From positions 1-64,000 of the forward strand of contig VXAY01005875.1 of NCBI GenBank assembly GCA_013399855.1: a stretch of 64,000 nt of DNA. Reading direction: 5' to 3'. This DNA comes from Oxyruncus cristatus (Eukaryota; Chordata; Aves; Passeriformes; Cotingidae). Shown here in pieces: positions 39,101 to 51,100 of the stretch. Each line of letters opens with the position of its first letter. The first letter of the stretch is position 1. Both the position numbers and the translations under genes were made by a program. A model generated the notes under the pieces. The model was not told where the DNA came from, did no database searches, and was given only the letters and a program-made list of their open reading frames with translations.

Positions 39101-42100
39101 TCCGTGACTTCCTGCATTTGCAGCCCCAAGTGCAGCTGCTTTCCCTTTCCCCAGAGAAAGTCAGCTGTAAAACAACATTAACACAGTGCTGAGGCACATT
39201 CTTCATGTAGTGGATATTGGGTTTAGCCACATGAGCCCACCTGCAGTAAACAGGGATTCTGGAGCTCCCATCACTCCTGGGGATTTATAGCTTGGAGTGC
39301 AACTCAGGTGTATAAAAGGCAGTAAGTTAAAAATAAGTGCTAAGATTTGCTATTTTGCCATCTCCAGCTGTATGAAGTGCAGTACCTACAACAATTAGCC
39401 TCGGATTGGTTTACCCAGGAGCACAGTGCATTTCAGTTTTCAATTTAAATATGTTTTTATCCCTGTTGTTTTTTGTTGCGTTCCTAGCATTCCCAGCAGG
39501 CATAGGGTGAAATCCCAGGAGAAGCACATTGCACCAGTGTAGCTGTGTGGGTGGCATGGGAAGGCACACTTTCTTCTGCTCAGGGAAAACTGCAGGTTCC
39601 TGCCCAGACAAGCCTTCAACCTGGGCTTATGAACAAAACATCTTCTCTCTAAGAGGGCTCTTTGATACAGCACATAATGCTCCTCACACTTGTTATTGAT
39701 GAAGAGGGAGTTGGTTTTGGCTGGGAGAGGCATCATGGGTTTTGTCTGTAATTTAGAGGGAGAAGGAAGTGGCACTGAGCAGTGTCCATCAGCACAACCC
39801 CGACTGTGACATTTGGGTTCACGAGTACTTCACGCCGTCGTGGTTCTGCCTGCCCAACAACCAGCCTGCCCTGACCGTCATCCGTCCTGGGGACACCACG
39901 AGGGACGTGCTGGAGATGATCTGCAAGGTAAAGGCTGCCAGTGTGCCCTGGAGTGGGGTGAGATACCATGTCCCTGAGCGCTTCGGTGGAGCTTCCGCAC
40001 TGCTCTGTGCTGGGAGATATGTGTTGGGTGAAGAACATGAATTGTACTGAAATGTCCGTGCTGAGACAGTGGCACAGAATTTCCTGCAGCTGGAGCTGAA
40101 CTTGGCATGGGTGCAGGGACAGGCAGGCAGGCTTGGTTTTGCCTTTCCCACTCTGACTGCCGTGCAAGAACCTCTAAGTGCCTTCACACCCTGGCTGCTG
40201 CCTCTCAGGGGCCACCCACCCACTGCCCCTCCAGGGGAGACCAAGCTATGCGTGGGACCCCCAACACCCTGGCTCCCAGCCCACTGGACACCCTACACGT
40301 GGTAGTGCAGCCACCTGGCCACCCTGGTGTCCCCACCCCGCCACCCCTCCCACGGCCCGTTTCCTCCTCTGCCAGGTGAGTGAGGTGATCTCACTCCTCC
40401 CAGGTGCCAGGGTGGCCTATTTCCCACGTGCCATTCCCTCTTCCTTCCCCCCGGCTGGCACTGGGGAAAGCAGCAGCACCAGGAGTAGGAAAAGGTGCCT
40501 GTGTTTACTGTCTGCACTGCAAAGTCAGACTCACCTCGTGTGGGTGGCAGGAGGGGAGAGAGGAAGGCTTTTATCTGTGTTTGAAGTGGCGGGGCGGGAA
40601 GACAAACCACCTGGATTTCTCTGCCGGATGAAGGATTGGAGACATTTGGCCATTAAAAAGAGTTACATCTCCAAAGAGTTGGAAACTTTGACAAATTAAA
40701 TTCAGGCTTTCACATCTGGCAGCTCCATAATGTGTGTTTTCTGCTCTGCCTGAGAGCGACACCCGACTTGTGTTGCGTGCTGCTCTGAAAAGTGAGGCTG
40801 CTTTGTACAACAACAACAGCAAAAGAAAAGAAAATATTTATTACTACTGAGAGCTTAACTTTGGGGGCTTTTAGAACATGTTGCATGTGCTTCCAAAGGG
40901 AGGGAAGGTGAGAGAAAGGCATTTGTTTCCGGTAATTACACAGTGCACTCGTCTCTCTGCCAGGTGTGTGTTCAAGAGTTTGTGAAAGCTCGGCTTTGTG
41001 TTCAGGAAAAGATGACATTTTTGGAGGGAGACGTAACAGGGAAGCTGGATGACACATCATTACTAATGACTTATTTTTAGGATATATGTTTTCCCCTGGG
41101 TAAGAGCGATTAACTCGGGGGAGCAGATCCTCAGCTGGAGTAAGCTGGTGTAGCTCTACCCGTTCCAGCAGGTGCCTGCTGAGGACCTGGTATCTCACTG
41201 CGTGTTTGTTGTGGTGGGTGGGAGGTGTATACGGAGAAGGGGAGATGGGTGGGTGTTTTTGAAGAGCTGTTACCTGTTTCTTTCCTTTCCGTAAGAGTTT
41301 TCAGCCTGGAAAACACTGATGGATGCCTTCTTTTCTGTAGCATTTAATAATCAATCTCTTTCTTCTGTCTCTTGCATTCAGCTCATTTTTTCCCCTTTAA
41401 TATCTGATCCACATCATTTCACATCAGTTTGCCATCTGCCATCTGAGAACCAGTCAAGTTCTGGTACAGTAAACATTTCAAGCTCTACATTTCATATAAA
41501 CCTCTTCATGTTTGTAGATGTGGTTAAATCTATCTGTGCTGTTAAACTGAGCTTGATTATTCTGTTGGAGAACATTAAGTGCACTCAAGTCATTGTAGAA
41601 AATGTGTTCTTATGCTAACATTGTTGCTTGTTATTGTACAGCAAGTTAGGCTTTGGAGGATGCTTTGTGACACTTTCATGATTTCAAAATTGGTGGGAGG
41701 AGTGTTTAAAGGAGATTTTAGAGTGGTTTCTCAAAGATTTCTCCTAAGATTTGACTAATAGCACCACTCGGCAGGCAGGGAAAGTCAGTGGATATGCGTT
41801 AAATTGCTTTTCTATGGATGATAGGAAATATTTGGTCCCTTTCAACCTTAACTATCCTGTGATTCTGTGATACTGATCAGTGTGAACGTGTGTATATGTA
41901 TTACTAACACTTGCATAAAGGTATGTCTTAAAATTGAGTGGAAACTCACACACTGTGTATGGATTTAGGCAGAGCCAGTGTGGAGATGATAACAGCAAAA
42001 ACCAATATGGAGATAACACCAAAAACCAGCAACAGAAGACTACATGGGATTTAGTCCTTTAACTGCATAAAAAATTGAGAGGCAAGAAAGGTTTCTTTTT

Positions 42101-45100
42101 TCCCCTCACAGTTCACATGTTTCTTTTTTCCCCTCACAGTTCACAAGTAGACCTGCGTGAGGGGCAAGAAGAAGATTTCCCCCAGGTCTCTGGATTTGTG
42201 CTCAAAGTCTCTGAGAAGTTACTTGAGCTCGCTGCTCTGTGGGCTTACTTTGATTTTGAGCTGATGTTTTCCTGCTGGAAAAGCTTGGGCTGGAACGTGA
42301 AGCCAGAGTGGGGTGGCTGTTGTGTTTCTGTGATGCTGAAAGAACATTCCTATCCCTCTCTTTGACTAGAAAGGAGCCTAAATGGGGGAGCAGTTGGGGT
42401 TTATGTGCCAGCCCATGATGGTACTTGATCGTTTTGAATCTGATCAAACCGCTGGCTGGAAATTCTTACGCAAGAACACCTCGGTTAAGCTGTGGGGTTG
42501 TGTTTTAAATTGGGTTTGCTGCTTAATTTAGTCCAGATATAGCCAGAGTTATTAGGAGAGAAATAAATAAACCAAGCAGCTTATTTGGACTGCTAGAAGG
42601 TATTTTGGGTGGTCTCGAAAGGATATTCATATCATTAAAGCTGCCCTGTTTCTACTTCCACCTTCCCACATATGGATGCAGCTCCCAGCAGCAAAAAAGT
42701 GGGTTAATGGTTTGGCTTTTAGGGCAGACTGGCTGTGTCCACTCACAGGGACCTCTTTCTTTCACTTCAGTAGAAAGTCGTGCCCCTGTTTGAAACCCTT
42801 TAATGTCAAATTCTGAGGTAGACAAAGCCTTGGGGCAGCTGTGGGGAAGTCAATTAACAAAATGGGGTGGCCCGTGGGCTGCACCATCACGGCTTTAATG
42901 GTGACGGTTCTCATTCCTCACTTGGGTGGGATTGCAGTGTAGTGCATTGATGGCATCCACTGCAGCTGATGATGTTTCTTGGAAGAAATGGGTGGCTCAA
43001 AACATGAATGTTTTATCCAGTGGGCTCTCCAGCAGATGATGTGCTCTGCCTGGGGTGACTGAGCTGAGGCAGCTCCTGGCCTGTGCCCAGTGCCTGGAGG
43101 CTCCAGACTGGATAAATTCCTGTCCCTCTACAGCAGGTGGTGATTTCTGCTGGCCTGGGGCAGGCTGGAAAGCATCCCTTTGGGTCTCCTCTGCAAGGCA
43201 AGGACATTCAGAGTCGCTGTTGGACATGATGCGAATAGTTGGCTGTGGGTGGGGGTCTCTGCCCACCCTGGGCTCTGCTCAGTGACATGGAGAGGTTGGC
43301 ACAGCTCTGCCTGACCAGCCTGGCCTGATGGGCTCATCTCCACAGCCTGGGCAGCAGGGGAGAGGGGAAATCTGCCCCTCTGCCCCCTCAGGTGAGACCC
43401 CCCTGCAGAGCTGCCTCCAGCCCTGGGGAACAGCACAGGAAGGACCTGGAGCTGCTGGAGAGAGTCCAGAGGAGGCACCAAGGTGATCAGAGGGATGGAG
43501 CAGCTCTGCTGGGAGGAAAGGGGAGAGGTAGGGATTGTTCACTCTGGAGGGAAGCTTTGGGGTGACCTAATTGTGGCCTTCCAGGACCTGAAGGAAGCCA
43601 AAAAAGGGGTGGAGAGAGACTATTCAGAAGGGCCTGGAGTGACAGGCCAAGGGGCAATGGCTTCACTCGGACAGAGGGCAGGGATAGATGGGAAGAAATT
43701 GTTCCCTGTGAGGGTAGTGAGGTGCTGGCCAGAGAAGCTGTGGCTGCTCCATCCCTGGAAGTGTCCCAGGCCAGGTTGGACAGGGCTTGGAGCAACCTGG
43801 GCTAGTGGGAGGTGTCCCTGCCCCTGGCAGGGGAATGGAATGAGATGATCTTTAAGGTTCCTCCCAAACCACTCTGTGATTCCCTGATTCTATGAAATGC
43901 AGCACCTGGACAAGAGCTTTGGCACAGGAGACCCTGAGAAGATGCCCCGTGGTGGCAGGAGGAGCAGAGCTACCAGGTTGCCTGGCTTCTTTCTCTGCTG
44001 CTGTGGTTTTTCCACAGAGCACTCTGTTCCCCACTGGTGTTGCTGTAAATGGCTGAAGCATTTAATGGACTTTCAGAGAGACTTACTAGAGACTTCTCCC
44101 CCCAGATGTGGGTGTGCAGTCAGTGGGTTTATGTCTCTTCTGTATGTTTTTTAGTGGTGTGCAAGGCACTCCTCAGTTTGTGTCTAAGCTGATCAGAAAG
44201 GGATCTAGGACTCCTCCGTGTCATTTCTGAACCCTTAAAACCAATTCTGCTTCCCTTTAATTTCTGGGGTGCTTGTACATGTGTCAGGAAGAGAGGAGAC
44301 TAGTGAAAACAGCATTAATCAATGAGCAAAGCACTCAAAATGCTTTCCAGAAAGAAAAAAAAAAAAAAGAAATAAGGAGAGAGAGTAAGGATCTCCTACA
44401 TTCAGCTGTTTTTCTTTTGGCCCTTGATAGATTTCAAATTCTTTATTTAATTAACTAGGAATTTGCCCGGATTACAGAGGTTATTCCATTTCAGATACCC
44501 GATTTCATACAGGGATAATTTGATCTTTGAATAGGAAATACTTGAATGTAGCACTGTAGAGTGCAGCAATAGATCTGTATTTTTTTTTTTCTTTTTAAAT
44601 TATTAGTAATGGTAGCTGTTTTTATTCCTGGGCTAATCTAGGCTTTCCAAAGCATTCTTAATCCTCTGTTTGCTGAAGGGTCACTCTGGGATCTTTTCCA
44701 CAGGCCCCTTGGAGTACATTACTCATCACCTGTGATCAGTCAGCTGAGTGCTGGTGTATCATCATCTTGGCTTGAACTGGATAAGCCAGGCTTTAAAAAA
44801 CGTGATAAACAGGCAATAACGAAGTTCTTGCATGAATTTTCAGATGAGCCATTGTTTTTAGACCAACCTGGGAAAGGTTGGCAGTTTGTTGGTATAAAAT
44901 GAGAGGGCTGATGTATAAAAGCATTTAATAATGGGATTTCAGAAGTGACAGTGAGGAGAATTTGCCTCCTGTATCAGTGAATCACTTTGGGGTTTCTCAT
45001 TAGGTGTAGCCAACAGTTTATGAACTTTGAAAGTAACTTCTGAATGACATCCTTTGTGTTTATCATAATTCTAATGTGTTTTGATTACACACTGCATTAA

Positions 45101-48100
45101 CCTCTGCTTAAATCAAGCTTATTAATCATGCTGAGAAAAGGTCGTAAACATCTCCCAGACCAAATGCTGTATCCTCAGCTAATTATAACTAATTCATTAA
45201 AACGGTGTGACCTGTTTCCACTGGGATGTAATCCAGGATGCAGCTCTTGGCTTCTTTTAGCCTTATAAAGCCGGTGTATCCTGGGCTGGTTAGAATTTAG
45301 AGGACATGCAGATTTCCTGTTTTTTATTAACCTTGCTTGAAATCTGCCACATCCTACTTACACACTCTATTATAAAGACACTAAAAAGCCCAAACCAAAC
45401 AGAAAACAGCTTTCCTGCTACATTTTTCTCTGCTAGCAGAACATTTATTTACCTCCTTGTGATTTGAAATACCCTTTTTACAGTTCGCTTTTATACAAAG
45501 GTGTGCTCTGAGGCTTCTGATTATTTCTGGAGTGCCCTGGGAGGGAGCAGAACTGCCAGGTCAGCAGGGGCTGCTCAGAGTGCCCTCAGCACCCTGGTCA
45601 CTTGGTAAATAAATGGATGCTCAGTCATGGGGAGAGGAGGAGGTCCAGGGTCCTATCCAGGTTGTGGTGGAAGGTGGTGCTGGGGCAGTTTTGTGCCTGT
45701 GAGGGTCAGGCCATCTCTGGGTAGGTGACTGAGCCATTGCTTTCCCCTCTGAAGCCTGTTCCCTGTGTCTTGCAGACCCATCATCTGGATCTCTCTGCCC
45801 ACTACCTGCGGCTCAAATTCCTCGTTGAGAACCAGCTCCAGCTGTATGTACCAAAGCCAGAAGAGGAGATCTATGAACTGGTAATGCAACCCACTGGGCA
45901 AAATTAAATGGCACTTGGTAGGACGCTATTAATTAGTGCTTATCTGGCGTTGTGTAAAGCAGAGTTATGCTTTTTAGCTGGCAATTATGGTGCTTTGCAG
46001 ACCATAGCAAATTGGCCCACAGTAATCTCTGCAAACATTTCATCCTGCCTTGGTGTTTAGCTTATGTTTGTGCTGTTACGTGTCTGTGTGGGGGCGAGAG
46101 AGGAGGAACAGCCACAGGTAATGCGTGAAAGTCACTTTAATGTTACATTTAAGCTTAACTTCCCTCAAGGTTGTCTTTTCCTGTTGCTCATATTGTCCAT
46201 GGGGGTTTTAAAGACATAGTGTCGAGGCCTGGGCTCTTGTTGTCAGAGTCACTTTGATTTTTAAAGAGTGGGGAAATACACAAGTTTTTGTTTTGTTGTT
46301 TTTTTGTTGTTTGGGGTTTTTTGGGGGGGGGGGGTTTGGTAGTTTTTTTGTTTGTTTGTTTTTCTTAATGGGAAGGTAAATATCGAGGTTAAAAAGCTCT
46401 GGAGTTATGTGTGAGAATATACTTTCTTAATTGCTTCAGTTGGCTGTTTTCATCTCATTCATCTCAAAAGCAGACTTCAAAGGAATTTTGCCATGAGAGA
46501 TTAAAAAAAAAGACCAAATAGGATTAGTGTCATGCTTTAACTCTGTGATTTTTACACATGCACACTGTAAAGCTTTTTAAAGTCCTTTCCACTGGTTGTT
46601 GCTAGTTATGGAGGCTTTTGTTCATTTAGCAAAGAAGTTCTGGGATTTTCCATTAACACTGTCAACAACAACAACAACAACAACAACAAAAAGTGTGAGA
46701 AAGTGCTAGTGGAGTGCTAAGACTGGGAAGTGAAATAGAGTTGGGAAAAATTAAAACTCAGAGGAGACAGATTTCCTTGCCTTGGGTGACTTGACTTGTG
46801 TTGAGAGGATGTAGGATTGACAGAGTCATCACTTATTGTTTGTTCTGGTAAAATGAAATTAACCCCCAAATCAGACACTGGGACTGTGTAAGTGCTGAAA
46901 GGTTACAGTATAGATGAGCGCTGCAGGATTGTGTCTAATGTACTAATATTAAAACAACACACATTTGTATGTGTGTGCCTGTTTCATGAGAAAGTTGGAG
47001 TTACTTCCATGAACTGTTCTGTAACACCTGATTTTTGCAGCTGAACAGTGTAAGTGCTGACAGAGGAAGAAAATAAAATTGTGGTTTTATTTGGGAAACT
47101 TAAGTTCCTCTTCTTTGTAAAGAAATGGTTTACATAGTTCAGTCCAAGCGCTGATGTCACTTAGTTTCAATGTTAATTATTGTGAATTGCTTTTTTCCAC
47201 ACTCACAGCAGGGTGGAAGCAGAATTAATATTCACCTGTGGGCTCTTATTCACCTGGGGTATGATTTTTTCTGGAGACAAAGGGGTGCTTTGTTACTGAA
47301 GTGATGAAAGACAGAGGGAATTGCACCTTGGTGGAGGGGCTTCTTACCTAAGTGTGAATTTGTGCTGGGCTCCCAGGAAGGATGTTAATGACCATTTCTA
47401 AGACTGGGGGCTTTGCTTGGTTACAAATAAACACAGAGGTGTTAAAGGTGAAATGTCATGCTAAGCCATAGTAAATTTGATAGTCCTCTGACAACGAGGA
47501 AATGTATTTAAGAAACAAAATCCCTCCTTGTGATTTTAATGCTCTTTAATAATTGAATTCCTGCAATGTCTTTATTAAAATAATGGAAACATCTTAAATT
47601 ATCACTACCCATAAACTGGGAAAACATCAGTAGAAGCTCTGTTTCTTGTGCACTCAAAATGTTACTGACTGAGGGAATTAGATGTACTGTTACTCCACTC
47701 AGGTGGATAAGAACTATTTGATAAATAATGACCACGGTGCCTTTTTTCCATCTGTAATTAAAAAAACAAAAAGCTGTTCCAAACGATTTCAATTGACATG
47801 TCCTCCCACAGTAACATACTTCTCTGTGTGTTTTTTTTTCCTCTTTCTATTCAGCTGTACAAAGAGATAGAAATCTGTCAGAAAATCACGCAGCACATTC
47901 AAATTGAGAAGTCTGATGCATCCTCTGATATTTATGGTGAGTTTCTCCTTGGCTTGTTTTTCTTTTTCTCACAAGTCAGTTCCCGTGCTATTCACTGATA
48001 CACCCGAAAGGTCTGCTGAGCACAGAAGGAAGAGCCCATCTGATTCCTGAGCCTGCACAGAGAGCATCCACCTGCCCTGGAGCAGGACGGTTTTATCCGT

Positions 48101-51100
48101 AGCGCGCCGAGCACGGCTTTTCCTGGTGCTGGAGCTGGACGATGTGCAGCTCTCCGACGAGAGCTGCAGTGGCAGAAAGGACAGATGTTTGCTTGTTCTT
48201 GTAGTTTCTCCAAAACACCACCCACAGAAGGGGTAGGTGGCAAACAGTGTCCTGTGCTAGTCCTGTGCCACTCTCCCAGGAGTGCCTGCAGGGGGGCCCT
48301 GCCGTGGGCTTGGTGCTGGGGCTTCGAGCACTGCCAGCAGGGTGGAGGGCTTCCCACCCCCTCACTCCTTCCACCCTCCCCCCTTCTCACTCCTTCTACC
48401 TTTTCCACCCCCTCACTCTTTCTACCTTTTCCATCCCCTCATTCCTTCACTCCTTCCACCTTTCCCACCTCCTGACTCCTTCCACTCTTTCTACCCCCTC
48501 ACCCCTTCCCCCTTTCCCACCCCCTCACTCCTTCCACCCAGCGTCATGACAGGGACACAACTGGGAGTGTCCCTCTGGGTGGGAGGCATCTCGAGGTCCG
48601 TGGCTGTCCCAAGACAGGCTTTCCACCTCTTTCTGCACCTGCCAAGGTGGGTTCCTGCCTCGCCCCAACATTCCCGAGGCTGGGGGAGCCTGGCCCCAGC
48701 CCTCAAAGATGTCCCGTGCACACCCGGAGCCGGAATCTGACACATCCGACGGATCTGTGTACAGAACATAATGTAGAGGAAGTTCTCCCTGTGTAATTTC
48801 AGCAAAATCTCTCATCTTTACGTTGGGTTGTTCATACTTCCTTTAGCTTTCAAGTATTTCAGGTTACAGACCTCCAGCCTGGCGAGTTTGCCCTTTGGTC
48901 TGGCAATTACAGTTCTGGGCTGTGTTTTAAAGTTATCTGTGCAGCCTACCCTGCAGGAAGCCAATCTGCATCTTTTTGCTCTTTATCTACATATTCTGTT
49001 TTAATGACTAGAATAATTCTGAGTCCCCAAACTGCTTATTATACAGCTGCAGGCCATCTGAACATTGAGCTCTGCTACAAAGCAGTGGCTCTGAGTGTGG
49101 CCTGAATATTGAAGGCCTAAGAAAGAAATATTAACCAGTGGAGGGATGGCCCCCAGGTTTGATAATTATGGTGTGCCTGAAAGCACTGTGAGTGTTGGGG
49201 GTGTTGTAGCATTTCCTGTTTATTTCTTTTTCTTTTTTTTCCAAGTGATAAATGGGAGACACTGTGAAATGCACTGTCATGTCCTGTGAAATGAGATCAG
49301 CCCTGTGAGACGTGGGACGTGGCTGTGCAGTGGCTCTGACCCTGCAGGGAGGGAATGCTAAAAGTACCCCAAAAACCTGGCTTTTCTCTCATTGGAAGAA
49401 AATGGCAAAACTCACTTTGCCTCCAAATGGCAGAGGAATTGCTGTAGTCTGTTTCTCGTAGAAGCAGTGCTGTGTGTCCTGACAACCTGGTGCTGAAATC
49501 ATGCAATCCTGGAATGGTTTGGGTTGGAAGGGACCTTAAAGATCATCTCGTTCCAACACCACATCGCAGGGCAAGCTCACCTGGGAACGTTTTGTAGTGT
49601 TTCTACTCCCACCAGTGTATCTGTGGTGAGAGGCACTCCTGGAGTGTGTGGCCAGTGTTTTGGACCTTGTCAGTGTTGGATCTCTCAGCGGGATGCTGTT
49701 GCTGATGCCTGGGCATGTACGTCCTTGCCTCTTTTGCTGGTACGTTTTCCCTGTTTGCCAAGACTGTACAGGCAGAAATGAGAGGGCACCTGTGGCTTTC
49801 AGCTCCTCTAAGTCCCAGGAAGGTGCTGGCATGTTTAGCAGCAGCTGGCTCTCTCGGGGCTGAGGGGATTATCTGGAGGTGGATTTGATCAGGTATTGTG
49901 CTGGTTCAGTGAGGCCACGAGCACTCAGAGCTGCAGACTTTTGTTCTCCTGTCATCAAAACTTCGCAGTGAAGAGAAGGCTCTGTCTGGGTCACCACCCA
50001 TCTCTTCCCACCTGTGTTTCAGAGTCCATGCACAGTTTGATGATAATGTTTTTGGCAGGAATGCCAGCTTATGCAATCGCTGTCGCTTCCACCCACTCCT
50101 GCCCTTCCTCCCCTGCGATGCCAGTCCACGTGTTTGTGTGGAGCCCCTGTGGAATTCAGCTAGATGGAAACTCTGTATTCCTACTGTAGATGTGTATATA
50201 CAAACTGCACACACATACACACACACACACTTGGCTGAGGTGTTTCTCATCTGGGTGGCAGCAGAAGCGCTGGCACTGCTGTGAGACAGCCGTGCTGCTG
50301 CTGTAAATTGTGTTTGAGACCCAGCCACTGCCACAACTGTGGAAATAAAACAGTTTGTCCTTGCCCATCTCTCATCTCTTAAAGCTGATCACAGTGTGTT
50401 TAGTTGCTCCTTACACCCTTTCTGCCAGGAATAACTGATTTAGGACTGCAAGATGAATTAAGAAGCAATACACGTGCATTTAAACCTGATGGATAGAAGG
50501 AGGCAGAGGTCTGATCACAGAGGAATCATAGAATCACAGACTGGTGTGGATTAAAAGGGTCCTTTAAAGCTCATCCGGTCCCACCCCCTACCATGGGCAG
50601 GGACACCTTCCACTATTCCAGGTTGTTCCAAGCCCCGTCCAACCTGGCCTTGAACATTCCATGGATGGGGCAGCCACAGCTTCTCTGGGCAACCTGTGCC
50701 AGGGCCTCCCCACCCTCACAGGGAAGAATTTCTTCCCAATATCCCGTCTAACTCTGCCCTCTTTAGTTTGAAGTCATTGCCCCTTGTCCTGTCACTCCAG
50801 GCCCTTGTAAACAGTCTCTCTCCATCTTTCTTGTTGGTGCCCTTCAGGTCCTTGAAGGCTGCAGTAGGGCACCCCAGAGCCTTCTCTCCTCCAGGCTGAA
50901 CAATCCCAACTCCTTCAGCCTTTCCCCATAGGAGAGGTGGGGCTTGGGACTGCTTGGGCAGTTCTGATCTCCTCACAGTTAAGCCCCAGTGAGCTGCAGC
51001 TCAGCCTGGTTTTAACTGTGTAGTGTTTGGCTCCAAACCAGCATTTCAGTTGCAGAAGGGTGGTGGTATTGGGAACTGATCATTTGTGCTGACTCAAACT

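Larger units (their letters stand above)
39928..45775 (+). other. TIAM1: TIAM1 intron 8
   Basis: 5848 bases. It holds a tiny CR1 3' end at 41832-41872, a long CR1 piece at 43322-43893, a 28-base tandem duplication at 42091-42146, a GA-rich tract at 44351-44390, and a repeat-free AT-rich stretch at about 44700-45480 with many ATTA-type motifs. Confidence 0.85.
45881..47854 (+). other. TIAM1: TIAM1 intron 9
   Basis: 1974 bases, AT rich. A T/G low-complexity tract lies at 46286-46373 and an (AAC)n microsatellite at 46663-46690. No CR1 piece is visible. Confidence 0.85.
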
